From an uncultured Muribaculaceae bacterium (GTDB taxonomy: Bacteria > Bacteroidota > Bacteroidia > Bacteroidales > Muribaculaceae), in assembly GCA_910584495.1 (NCBI GenBank), contig CAJUAR010000044.1, positions 1 through 23,182 of the forward strand: DNA of 23,182 nucleotides, in the 5' to 3' direction. The notes beneath the pieces are model-generated. The model was not told where the DNA came from, ran no database searches, and saw only the letters and a program-made list of their open reading frames with translations. This document shows, one piece after another, positions 1 to 6,831 of the stretch. Both the position numbers and the translations under genes were made by a program. Each line of letters starts with the position of its first letter. Position 1 is the stretch's first letter.

Positions 1-35
1 AATTCTACCGTTCCAAAGCCCCCAAAACTGGGTGG

Positions 36-226
36 TCATGCTCCGGAGCATCCACAGAAACGGAGAGGAAATCTATCAGAGCTTATCTCATTCAAAAAAA
101 AACACATCCAGAACCTATTTCCCAACATCGCGCCAATAGGTAATACCATTTTGTCAAGCAGTTGACCCATCTCATCAACAATAGGCATATCCTTGCGAGA
201 ATAGCTTATAAATGCATCGTGCTCAT
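36..226 (-). pseudogene. broken N-terminal fragment of a TIR-domain gene
   Basis: Read on the minus strand, about 147-221 encodes HDAFISYSRKDMPIVDEMGQ followed by LLDKM, a clear start of a TIR domain (strand A box plus first helix). An ATG at 226-224 lies 12 nt after the stop of the upstream TIR-propeller gene, as expected for a next gene in the operon, but it is out of frame with the TIR reading by one base. In the TIR frame no ATG, GTG or TTG lies between the upstream stop and the TIR motif. After about 25 residues the similarity ends and the frame reaches a stop at 36-38. A second frame (about 5-82) reads IDFLSVSVDAPEHDHPVLGA, which looks like the end of some protein. The best reading is a decayed fourth TIR gene; a sequencing error or programmed frameshift cannot be excluded. 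Confidence 0.5.
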
Positions 227-238
227 AATATTCTCGAT

Positions 239-2200
239 TTATATTTTACATTCATAAAAAAACTCCTGACCATCAAAATAGTAAAAGATTCGAGACCCAT
301 CATCGTTGATAAGACAACTATCAATAGCACCCATGCGTTTATATGATTCTATTTGAAAAGGTAGTTCGATGAGAGCAATCTGACGCAATTTATCAATGTC
401 ATATACCCGAATAATCGCACCAGAACTAACAACATAGAGATTTCGATTGATAACTTTAGAATAAACTATATAACTCTCGGCATGGCTTAATTCCTGTTCA
501 TGACCATAAGATTCATTGCCATCCCACACATAATTGGTCAAAGTACCTATCAGCTGCCCGGTGTTCGCATTATACACCCGGTGTTTACCTTGACCTACAA
601 TGGCAACAATTTTATTTGGTTTGACGAAATGAGCATCTGACAGAAATTCCTGCCCATTACCGTTTGAATAAGGTTTTATGACTTCGATAACTTTATGCCT
701 TGTTCCTATATCGTATTCAATCTCATCTGCTTCATTAATTCTAACAGACCTTTCTTCTACAGCATGGGGAAATTGTGCAACAGGCCGAGTTGTGTAAGAC
801 TCAACGGTTATCGTGTCAATTCTAATGTTTCTTTCAAACAGATCTTTTCCTATCTTTAGACAATCTCCATTTGGCGAAAAACAAAATTTTGAACCGTAGC
901 CTTTGAAAAACTGGATGAAATCGTTGGCATTTTCATCATAAAGAGCCGCTCGATGCTCACCAACAAACAGAAGTTCGTCATAAACAGGATTTTTCAGAAC
1001 AGTGATTCTATCAGACCAGACATCGGGATACAACTCCGTAAACAGAGAGGTATCGCCCGAACGTATGATAAGTTGATTCTTGGCATATTCAAACTTTTCC
1101 CCATCCAAAGAATCAAAACTTATTTTTTGTGAGTAATAATCCACGGCTGAAAAATCCGGTTCTATTTCAGAGTTTAACAATTCTGAAATAGGAATATGTT
1201 TTTGAAGAGTATTGCTTTCGACATTCCACACAAACAAGCCACCCCACGAACTGGAGGTTAATAGCATGCCATCCTCTGAAAACTCTAAACCTTCAACATT
1301 CATAGTTGAGTATGGCTCATCACTACCGGGCAACAATACTTCTGTGTTTGTTTTGAGATAATGAATCCAAAATCCCCAATCATCAGAAAAGGCGATTATT
1401 GGCTCTGTCGGATGATAGGCTATGTACATCAAATCGTCATCAGAATCGTTTCCACGAAGAGCACCAATATAGGAATAACGCTCAGTCGCGTTGCGCAATT
1501 GGGTATATGTTTTATTTTCTTCCTTTAGATTAGCTACCAGAATGTTCAATTGGCTGTTCTGTCTCTCAATCTCTGAATTTTTTCTCCAAAGGACTACAGC
1601 GAAGACAATTGTCATTAGTAAAATTGCCAAAAGGCCAGCAGCAATGTATATTTTTCTCTTCCTTGCATTTCTCCTAAACCTTTGCCACAGTACATCAAAG
1701 CGGAGACCGAACATGCTGGCAATAACTTTGATAGCGGCGGCATCTCGGCCCATCTCGTTGATATTTATACCAAGAAGTTCTTTCTCGCCTTTAAGCTTTC
1801 GGAGACCCTCGGGGAAACACTCCTCTTCGGATTGGATTGCATTAGGAACGCCTCCAATAATGAAAGGAATGATAAATTCGCCTCTGCCATGTTGGATAAA
1901 ATATTCAACTTCTTTCGAGACCCACGGACTTTTTGCGGCACGAGGCGAACAGATGACAATCAGAAATTTTGAGCCTTCCAATCCCTTTTCGATTTCCTCT
2001 TTAAGGTTGCCGCCGGCTAAATCGGACTGGTCGCGGAATATGGGCCGAATCTTTTTAGGCAGTTCAGGGTTTGTCTTCCTAACTGCCGTTGGCAGGCTAT
2101 ATGATTCCAGCTTGTGCTGCAACCATTTAGCCCACTTTTCATCTTCGCGCTTATAGCTGATGAAAGCGAAATATTCATATTGCCGGTATTGAGTCTCCAT
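239..2200 (-). CDS. TIR domain - transmembrane - coiled coil - beta-propeller protein
   Basis: 653 residues. Residues 9-170 form a TIR domain (FAFISYKRED near residue 11, then SPWVSKEVEYF with glutamate 97 at the position of the catalytic residue of NAD-cleaving TIRs). Residues 183-205 are one strong membrane segment, 206-235 are charged and coiled-coil-like, and 250-653 resemble an irregular WD40-type beta-propeller (for example HPTEPIIAFSDD and LEFSEDGMLLTSSSWGG, FVWNVES). The TIR side is probably cytoplasmic because basic residues precede the segment; that would place the propeller outside the cytoplasm as a possible sensor, which is inference. This TIR differs in sequence from the two neighbouring DIFISYRR-type TIRs. 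The ATG at 2200 lies 14 nt after the stop of the preceding TIR gene, so it is probably co-transcribed. NAD cleavage is predicted from the motif only. Confidence 0.85.
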   Translation of the reverse strand: METQYRQYEYFAFISYKREDEKWAKWLQHKLESYSLPTAVRKTNPELPKKIRPIFRDQSDLAGGNLKEEIEKGLEGSKFLIVICSPRAAKSPWVSKEVEYFIQHGRGEFIIPFIIGGVPNAIQSEEECFPEGLRKLKGEKELLGININEMGRDAAAIKVIASMFGLRFDVLWQRFRRNARKRKIYIAAGLLAILLMTIVFAVVLWRKNSEIERQNSQLNILVANLKEENKTYTQLRNATERYSYIGALRGNDSDDDLMYIAYHPTEPIIAFSDDWGFWIHYLKTNTEVLLPGSDEPYSTMNVEGLEFSEDGMLLTSSSWGGLFVWNVESNTLQKHIPISELLNSEIEPDFSAVDYYSQKISFDSLDGEKFEYAKNQLIIRSGDTSLFTELYPDVWSDRITVLKNPVYDELLFVGEHRAALYDENANDFIQFFKGYGSKFCFSPNGDCLKIGKDLFERNIRIDTITVESYTTRPVAQFPHAVEERSVRINEADEIEYDIGTRHKVIEVIKPYSNGNGQEFLSDAHFVKPNKIVAIVGQGKHRVYNANTGQLIGTLTNYVWDGNESYGHEQELSHAESYIVYSKVINRNLYVVSSGAIIRVYDIDKLRQIALIELPFQIESYKRMGAIDSCLINDDGSRIFYYFDGQEFFYECKI

Positions 2201-2214
2201 CCTACATTCGTTGA

Positions 2215-3498
2215 TTAGTAATATTCAATATCCGAAGTAGTTTTGAAGATATTTCCGAAACATTCTCGTGTAACCGAAATGGGATTGCCTTCGTAATCCG
2301 TCTCGACTATGTTAATTATGAACTTCATCATTTGATTCCCGATAGATTGCTCAAACTCAGAGGGAAACATATCATTAGGCGAGCTATAAAAATATCGTGT
2401 GAAGTTTGTCGACTGTGGATTTACTGCTGTGATGGATTGTAGAGTTCCATTCGAATTGAACAACATGCTCACATCCACAGCTCCGCCAAGAACAAACTGA
2501 TGTTTTTCTTCTGAGAATTCTTCTATTTCTATAGTAGCAGAGGAGCAAAATGTATCGTCCTTATAATGAAGAAGTGTCACCTTTGTACTGTCGGTATTCC
2601 ATTTATATTGAATATGATAATTTCCTTTAGAGACCTCGGTAACGAACCCACGCTTATCAAATTGTGTGATAATCGGTGTGCCACCATTGTCTTGGCAACT
2701 CAATGTCTTAGGGGTTCCAAAATACAAACAGTATTCAGATTTATGGAGATAATAATCGAAATTATCATTTGCTTGCCCCTCCTCTTCAGCACCAAGCCCC
2801 AATGCAGTCATTCCAAAAAGAGCGGGCATTAAATACCATAACGAATATGTCCTTTTCGTAAATAAGATAAGCTTAGGATTTGACAGACCGACAATCATTG
2901 CAACCAAACACATGAATGAGAATAGCATGAAGCACAAGTTTAGTGAATCGGAGACTGCATTCTCATGGAGGGCTGCATAAACAACACATCCTATCGAAGT
3001 CATTAAGATGGTGCATAGCAGCACGATTCCCTTTTTGTTTTTGATCCGTTTACCGGATGACAGAAACCTTTGCTTCAAGATTTTATAAAAATCGTTGAAG
3101 TAATAGCGATTATATTCAGGTCCATTTTTTGTTGACACATCCTTGATGTCTCCGGGGAGATTATCGGGAAAGCCTTGGTTACCGCCTAAAAATACGGGTA
3201 TAATATTCTTCCCCTGCTTAAGTGCATATGCAAGTTCTTGGCGCAACCAGTCTTTTTTAGGGTCAAAGTCCTGATCAAGAGTCCTGTCGAAGGCATGGGA
3301 ATCCAATATCAGAATGAAATCCTTACACTCATCAACTCGATTAAGCAATGCAGTGTCAAAATCGCCGTTGCGTAGAGTGTCAATGTCGAAGCTGACACTA
3401 TAACCATCACGTGTCAGTAGGTCGTAGAGATGTTTGGCCGTATCGTAACCGCCATCTCTTCTGTAGCTGATGAATATGTCGTATTTGGGTTGTTTCAT
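2215..3498 (-). CDS. TIR domain protein with three membrane segments
   Basis: 427 residues from the ATG at 3498, which overlaps the stop of the PrsW gene as ATGA (4 nt), typical of translational coupling. A longer open frame exists upstream but lies inside PrsW and lacks TIR similarity. Residues 5-145 are a TIR domain beginning YDIFISYRRDGGYDTAKHLY; DWLRQELAYALKQGKNIIPV resembles the SARM1 active-site region, with glutamate 88 as the predicted catalytic residue. Hydrophobic segments lie at about 157-177, 187-205 and 217-237. The remaining C-terminal ~190 residues are beta-rich, polar and of no family I recognise (for example QYKWNTDSTKVTLLHYKDD); they may be a sensor or binding module. The TIR part is nearly a copy of that in the gene at 4196-5320, while the C-termini are unrelated. 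Predicted role: membrane-anchored NADase effector or signal producer. Confidence 0.85.
   Translation of the reverse strand: MKQPKYDIFISYRRDGGYDTAKHLYDLLTRDGYSVSFDIDTLRNGDFDTALLNRVDECKDFILILDSHAFDRTLDQDFDPKKDWLRQELAYALKQGKNIIPVFLGGNQGFPDNLPGDIKDVSTKNGPEYNRYYFNDFYKILKQRFLSSGKRIKNKKGIVLLCTILMTSIGCVVYAALHENAVSDSLNLCFMLFSFMCLVAMIVGLSNPKLILFTKRTYSLWYLMPALFGMTALGLGAEEEGQANDNFDYYLHKSEYCLYFGTPKTLSCQDNGGTPIITQFDKRGFVTEVSKGNYHIQYKWNTDSTKVTLLHYKDDTFCSSATIEIEEFSEEKHQFVLGGAVDVSMLFNSNGTLQSITAVNPQSTNFTRYFYSSPNDMFPSEFEQSIGNQMMKFIINIVETDYEGNPISVTRECFGNIFKTTSDIEYY
3063..3498 (-). repeat. duplicated TIR-coding segment, copy 1
   Basis: This stretch and 4891-5320 are direct repeats encoding the TIR domains of two neighbouring genes. 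Similarity is visible in DNA as well as protein: for example gaagtaatagcgattatatt here against gaagtaataacgattatatt in copy 2. Similarity stops where the membrane segments begin, so only the TIR module is shared. Confidence 0.8.
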
Positions 3499-4187
3499 GG
3501 TGCTTGGTCCAATTTTTGCATTGAGATGGTGAGGGATTTGACATATTTGCGAATCCAGCTGAAGCCCAGAATGAAGGCCGCAAGGAGGATGAAGCTCAGA
3601 TTTTCGTTGATACCGACGGAGAAGCACAAGGTATCATATAGGCCATGTACCACAATGGGAAGCACAAGGGCAGCTGTCATGTAGAAACGACGGTTGCGCT
3701 CGTCGAACCAGCCGAGGGCGAAAAACGAGCCCATGATTATGGCAAAGAAATAATGCATTGGCACTGAGAGAAATGCCCTTGACAGTCCGACCGAAATCCA
3801 TTCGTCAGCACTGAAAAGATAGAGCACGTTCTCGAGTGCAGCAAAGCCCATGCCTATGCACACGGCATAGATTACGCCGTCGAACAATTCATCGAAGTAT
3901 CTGCAACGTGTCGCAAGCAAATAGAGAGCAACGAACTTGAGGCCTTCTTCGGGAATGGCGGCATTGACGAACGATGTAAGAAAAGCCCCGACAAAAGTAT
4001 CGGCATAAAAATCGGGCAACACAAAAATGCCGAGCACTATCACGCTCAATGCCACGCCTACGCCCATTGCCGTAGCCCCCAAGAGCCAGCCAAGCGGCTC
4101 CCGCTGTTTGTCGCGCTTAATCATTATGACCGCCAGCACAATTGCCGGAGCCACAGCCGCCAATATCTTGAAATATAGTTCTGTCAT
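3495..4187 (-). CDS. prsW: PrsW-family intramembrane metalloprotease
   Basis: 230 residues, mostly membrane segments. All hallmark PrsW motifs are present: IPEEGLKFVALYLL (E80, E81, K84), FAALEN (E119), the segment SVPMHYFFAIIMG (H145) and HGLYDTL (H181, D185); these glutamates and histidines are the presumed zinc site and catalytic residues. In Bacillus subtilis PrsW makes the first cut in the membrane anti-sigma factor RsiW and so releases SigW (established knowledge). Here it lies between two membrane-anchored TIR genes and three genes after a sigma factor, 8 nt after the upstream TIR stop and overlapping the next TIR start by 4 nt. Its substrate may be one of the TIR proteins or another operon product; this is inference. 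Its DNA looks more GC-rich than the TIR genes on either side. Confidence 0.9.
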   Translation of the reverse strand: MTELYFKILAAVAPAIVLAVIMIKRDKQREPLGWLLGATAMGVGVALSVIVLGIFVLPDFYADTFVGAFLTSFVNAAIPEEGLKFVALYLLATRCRYFDELFDGVIYAVCIGMGFAALENVLYLFSADEWISVGLSRAFLSVPMHYFFAIIMGSFFALGWFDERNRRFYMTAALVLPIVVHGLYDTLCFSVGINENLSFILLAAFILGFSWIRKYVKSLTISMQKLDQAP

Positions 4188-4195
4188 GGTTTTAG

Positions 4196-5320
4196 TTAAT
4201 TGTCAGAAACAGGTCTGATGTATCTTCCTGCAGGTCTCATGTCATATCCGATTTCATGCATCCCATCTCCAAATATAAATCCCCCGCCTCCCCCAAAAGA
4301 AAGTTCTTCAGCAGTATCGGATTCTTTTGATGTACCTGTCCAATATCCACCAAAAAGACCGGGCAAGGAAATATCAGATAAATCATCACCCACCATTCCT
4401 GTAGCAGGTAAGAAAATCCAATTTCCATTAGGACCTACAATTTTATACCCATTTGTGTCGTTAATATTTGTCCAAATCCAATCACATTTATTAAGTAATT
4501 CTTCACATTCTTTTGTAGTTGGAATCCTCCATGCATTTCCCCATTCATTCATGGCCACATCTCGATCTTTATGTCCAGATATAATGTTATACATTTGATG
4601 ATATGACGATTTTGATTGCTCATAATTCTTAAATTTTTCGAGACTTCCCCAGCCATAGCAATCTCCAGTTTCATAATTCGCTTGAGCTCCTAAATTTGTT
4701 GCTGCCCATTTTACGCTAAGGCCTAAATCTACATATTCATGATCATTAATTACATTTTCAATGATTGTGTTTGATGCGCTCCTTTGGAAATTAAGGATTT
4801 GATATGCTGAGAATATTCCTACGATTATGATTACGAAAAACAAAGTGGCGAATAATAAAGTCCTAACCGTTTTTCTCTTTTTACTTTGAATGAAATCTTT
4901 CTTTAATTTGTTATAGAAATCATTGAAGTAATAACGATTATATTCAGGCCCATTTTTGGTGCGTACGGCAGAAATGTCCTTAGGAAGATGATTTGGGAAC
5001 TCAGTTATACCATTTAAGAATATGGGTATGATATTCTTATTTTTTTTCAATGCATAGGCAAGTTCTTGGCGCAACCAGTCATTTTGTGGATTATAATTAG
5101 GGTCTAAAGTTCTGTCAAAAGCATGAGCATCTATGATAAGGATGAAGTCGTTGCATTCATCTATTCTATTTAGCAACGACTTGTCAAAGTCGCCATTGCG
5201 AAGAGTGTCAATATCGAAGCTAACTCGATAACCATCTCTTGAAAGCAGGTCATACAGATGCTTGGCTGTATCATATCCACCTTTTCGCCTGTAGCTAATA
5301 AATATATCGTATTTAGCCAT
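4196..5320 (-). CDS. TIR domain - transmembrane - FISUMP-type domain protein
   Basis: 374 residues from the ATG at 5320 (MAKYDIFISYRR), 4 nt after the preceding stop; a TTG six codons upstream is a less likely start. Residues 3-143 are a TIR domain almost matching that at 2215-3498, with DWLRQELAYAL giving predicted catalytic glutamate 86. Residues 153-173 are one membrane segment. From about 193 the protein reads HEYVDLGLSVKWAATNLGA, then WGNAWRIPTTKECEELL, a FISUMP-like (Fibrobacter succinogenes major paralogous, TIGR02145-like) domain with a C-lectin-related look, ending GRYIRPVSDN. Such domains are common in exported Bacteroidales proteins, so the C-terminus may be a periplasmic binding module. 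The C-terminal half is strongly AT-rich compared with its neighbours, which fits domain swapping or transfer. NADase activity is predicted only. Confidence 0.87.
   Translation of the reverse strand: MAKYDIFISYRRKGGYDTAKHLYDLLSRDGYRVSFDIDTLRNGDFDKSLLNRIDECNDFILIIDAHAFDRTLDPNYNPQNDWLRQELAYALKKNKNIIPIFLNGITEFPNHLPKDISAVRTKNGPEYNRYYFNDFYNKLKKDFIQSKKRKTVRTLLFATLFFVIIIVGIFSAYQILNFQRSASNTIIENVINDHEYVDLGLSVKWAATNLGAQANYETGDCYGWGSLEKFKNYEQSKSSYHQMYNIISGHKDRDVAMNEWGNAWRIPTTKECEELLNKCDWIWTNINDTNGYKIVGPNGNWIFLPATGMVGDDLSDISLPGLFGGYWTGTSKESDTAEELSFGGGGGFIFGDGMHEIGYDMRPAGRYIRPVSDN
4891..5320 (-). repeat. duplicated TIR-coding segment, copy 2
   Basis: Counterpart of the direct repeat at 3063-3498. Both proteins share YDIFISYRR, GYDTAKHLYDLL, VSFDIDTLRNGDFD, DWLRQELAYALK and TKNGPEYNRYYFNDFY in the same order, then diverge completely at the membrane segment. 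The PrsW gene and a FISUMP-coding segment lie between the copies. Confidence 0.8.
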
Positions 5321-5324
5321 AATG

Positions 5325-6278
5325 TTATTTGACTTCAAGGTTAATTATGTCAAACCCCAGTCGGCGGACGAGGCGGAGGGTGTTCATGGCCATGAGGCGG
5401 TCGTATTCCTTCTCTCTGTCGGGAAGTTGGGCATAGGGGACGAGGTCGGGGTGCTGTTTGAGCTTATCGTTGCGGACGGGGCCGTAGGTCCAGCCTTCAT
5501 CCATGCGCGCCCGAGCCCATATGTCGTGAGCATTCTCTGCAATGGCCTCGGTGAGTTCTTCGAGACCGGCATCGAGACTGATGTTCTCCACATTGATTGG
5601 TTGCGGGTTGTAGCCCTTGACATCCTGCGAAGCAATGACCACATAATGACCGCTTTGTTTCCATGCCTGCAAAAATTCCGCTCCATCGACATAACGCTGT
5701 TGTCCGGTGGCCATGTTGATATATTTTATATCGCAGCCCTCGTCTGGGTATATATCGGTAATGTATATGGCATGGAAAGTTTGGTCTGTGCCCGGTTCAT
5801 GCCCACGGAATTTGTCGTAATCCACCACAGCAATCACATGTTTGCCCTCGTTCAAGGCTTTCTCGATAATTCCGGCATGGGCATCGTAGATTCGCTCCAC
5901 CTGCAAGCCCTTTAGTTCCAGCAGACGACCGACATGATGCAAAGGAGTGCCGCCATCTCTGAGCCAACTGTTGGCCTTGGCCGTCTCAAGCAAAGACCAA
6001 TGGTCGATATCAAACCCAAGACTTCTCAAAATATATGTTTCACAATTGAATGAACAAAGATTTTGAGGATTTGCGGCAGCGAGCGACAGCATGGGCAGAA
6101 TGGTGTTGTCCCTTGCCATGGCCTCATCTTCAATTCTTCGCGCAATGTCCAATATTTGAGCAGTCTCGCCATCAGCGGACAAGGCTTCCATCACCGAGAC
6201 AAATTCGTCGTTGCAGACGTTGCCATCGAGAAAAGCAGCAAGTTCTTCGTCTGAGATAAAGTCATGGTCATTTTCCAT
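5325..6278 (-). CDS. papain/C39-like cysteine peptidase domain fused to a RyR domain, with an anti-sigma-like head
   Basis: 317 residues from the ATG at 6278, which overlaps the end of the sigma-factor gene by 11 nt; a GTG further upstream would extend the overlap and is unlikely. Residues 8-50 (ISDEELAAFLDGNVCNDEF and on) resemble the head of small anti-sigma proteins without zinc ligands. Residues 70-217 resemble a C39/papain-like fold: NLCSFNCETYIL (C79 the likely nucleophile), TFHAIYITDI (H169) and INMATGQQRYVDGAEFLQAW (N188 in the Asp/Asn position). Residues 240-312 form a RyR (ryanodine receptor repeat) domain: AHDIWARARMDEGWTYGPVR, then HPDLVPYAQLPDREKEYDR. No signal peptide or membrane segment, so cytoplasmic. 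Likely partner or regulator of the sigma factor; RyR may bind a ligand. Peptidase activity rests on a visual motif match only. Confidence 0.75.
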   Translation of the reverse strand: MENDHDFISDEELAAFLDGNVCNDEFVSVMEALSADGETAQILDIARRIEDEAMARDNTILPMLSLAAANPQNLCSFNCETYILRSLGFDIDHWSLLETAKANSWLRDGGTPLHHVGRLLELKGLQVERIYDAHAGIIEKALNEGKHVIAVVDYDKFRGHEPGTDQTFHAIYITDIYPDEGCDIKYINMATGQQRYVDGAEFLQAWKQSGHYVVIASQDVKGYNPQPINVENISLDAGLEELTEAIAENAHDIWARARMDEGWTYGPVRNDKLKQHPDLVPYAQLPDREKEYDRLMAMNTLRLVRRLGFDIINLEVK

Positions 6279-6831
6279 AGCCGTAGTATTTAATGGCGAC
6301 AGCCGAGAATGCTGCCATTGCACGTTTTTTAATGTTATAGAGATTGTCGACAGTAACGCCTATCCGGGCAGCATATTGTTCTGGCTCGACATCGCCAAGA
6401 ACGAGATTTCGAATAGCATCGGCATATCGTTTGTTTTCCATCATCCCGAGCATGCACTCCACATCGATGCGGTCGCTGATTATGGCTGCCGAATCTACCG
6501 TTGCGTTGCAGCCGCTATCATAAGGAGTTTCTTGAGAGTTTTCATCTATCATATTGTTTTTGTGATGGATGAAAAACCTAATAGCAACAACTTTGAGCCA
6601 TTGGCAGAAAGTGCTTCGATATTTGAACTGTCTCAGTTTTGCACCATCATCGGCCATGATGTATTGATAGAGTTCGTTTATCAGTTCGTCGTATTCGACG
6701 GGATAATTGAACACGAGCCGCATAATAGACAGCATCAAAGGCCTGCAGTCTTCAAAGAAGAACTGTCGTGTTATCTTGTTGTCGCGAGCCAACAAACCTT
6801 CTACTATCTCTCTATCGGTAAGTTTAGCCAT
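6268..6831 (-). CDS. ECF-like RNA polymerase sigma-70 family factor
   Basis: 187 residues. An N-terminal region-2-like helical part (RPLMLSIMRLVF, DELINELYQYIM, STFCQWLKVVAIRFFIHH) is followed by an acidic linker and a C-terminal region-4-like helix-turn-helix (ADAIRNLVLGDVEPEQYAAR, GVTVDNLYNIKKRAMAAF). This two-domain layout and length fit group 4 (ECF) sigma factors, which direct RNA polymerase to stress promoters and are normally held by an anti-sigma partner. It overlaps the upstream channel gene by 8 nt and the downstream peptidase-RyR gene by 11 nt, so the three products are probably made in step. It may drive the operon itself, but no distinctive alternative promoter could be recognised. 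The family call is firm; the target genes are unknown. Confidence 0.85.
   Translation of the reverse strand: MAKLTDREIVEGLLARDNKITRQFFFEDCRPLMLSIMRLVFNYPVEYDELINELYQYIMADDGAKLRQFKYRSTFCQWLKVVAIRFFIHHKNNMIDENSQETPYDSGCNATVDSAAIISDRIDVECMLGMMENKRYADAIRNLVLGDVEPEQYAARIGVTVDNLYNIKKRAMAAFSAVAIKYYGYGK

Noticed and set aside
38..51. Perfect 14-nt palindrome ATGCTCCGGAGCAT
   Set aside because: It has no loop, repeat partner or context that would make it a site, and lies in decayed sequence.
3499..3627. 43-codon N-terminal extension of the TIR-3TM gene
   Set aside because: It lies within PrsW, has no TIR similarity and begins well before the coupled ATGA start that fits the domain.
6279..6323. GTG start giving the C39-RyR protein 15 more residues
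   Set aside because: It lies within the sigma gene, and the ATG at 6278 gives a conventional short overlap and begins just before the conserved head.
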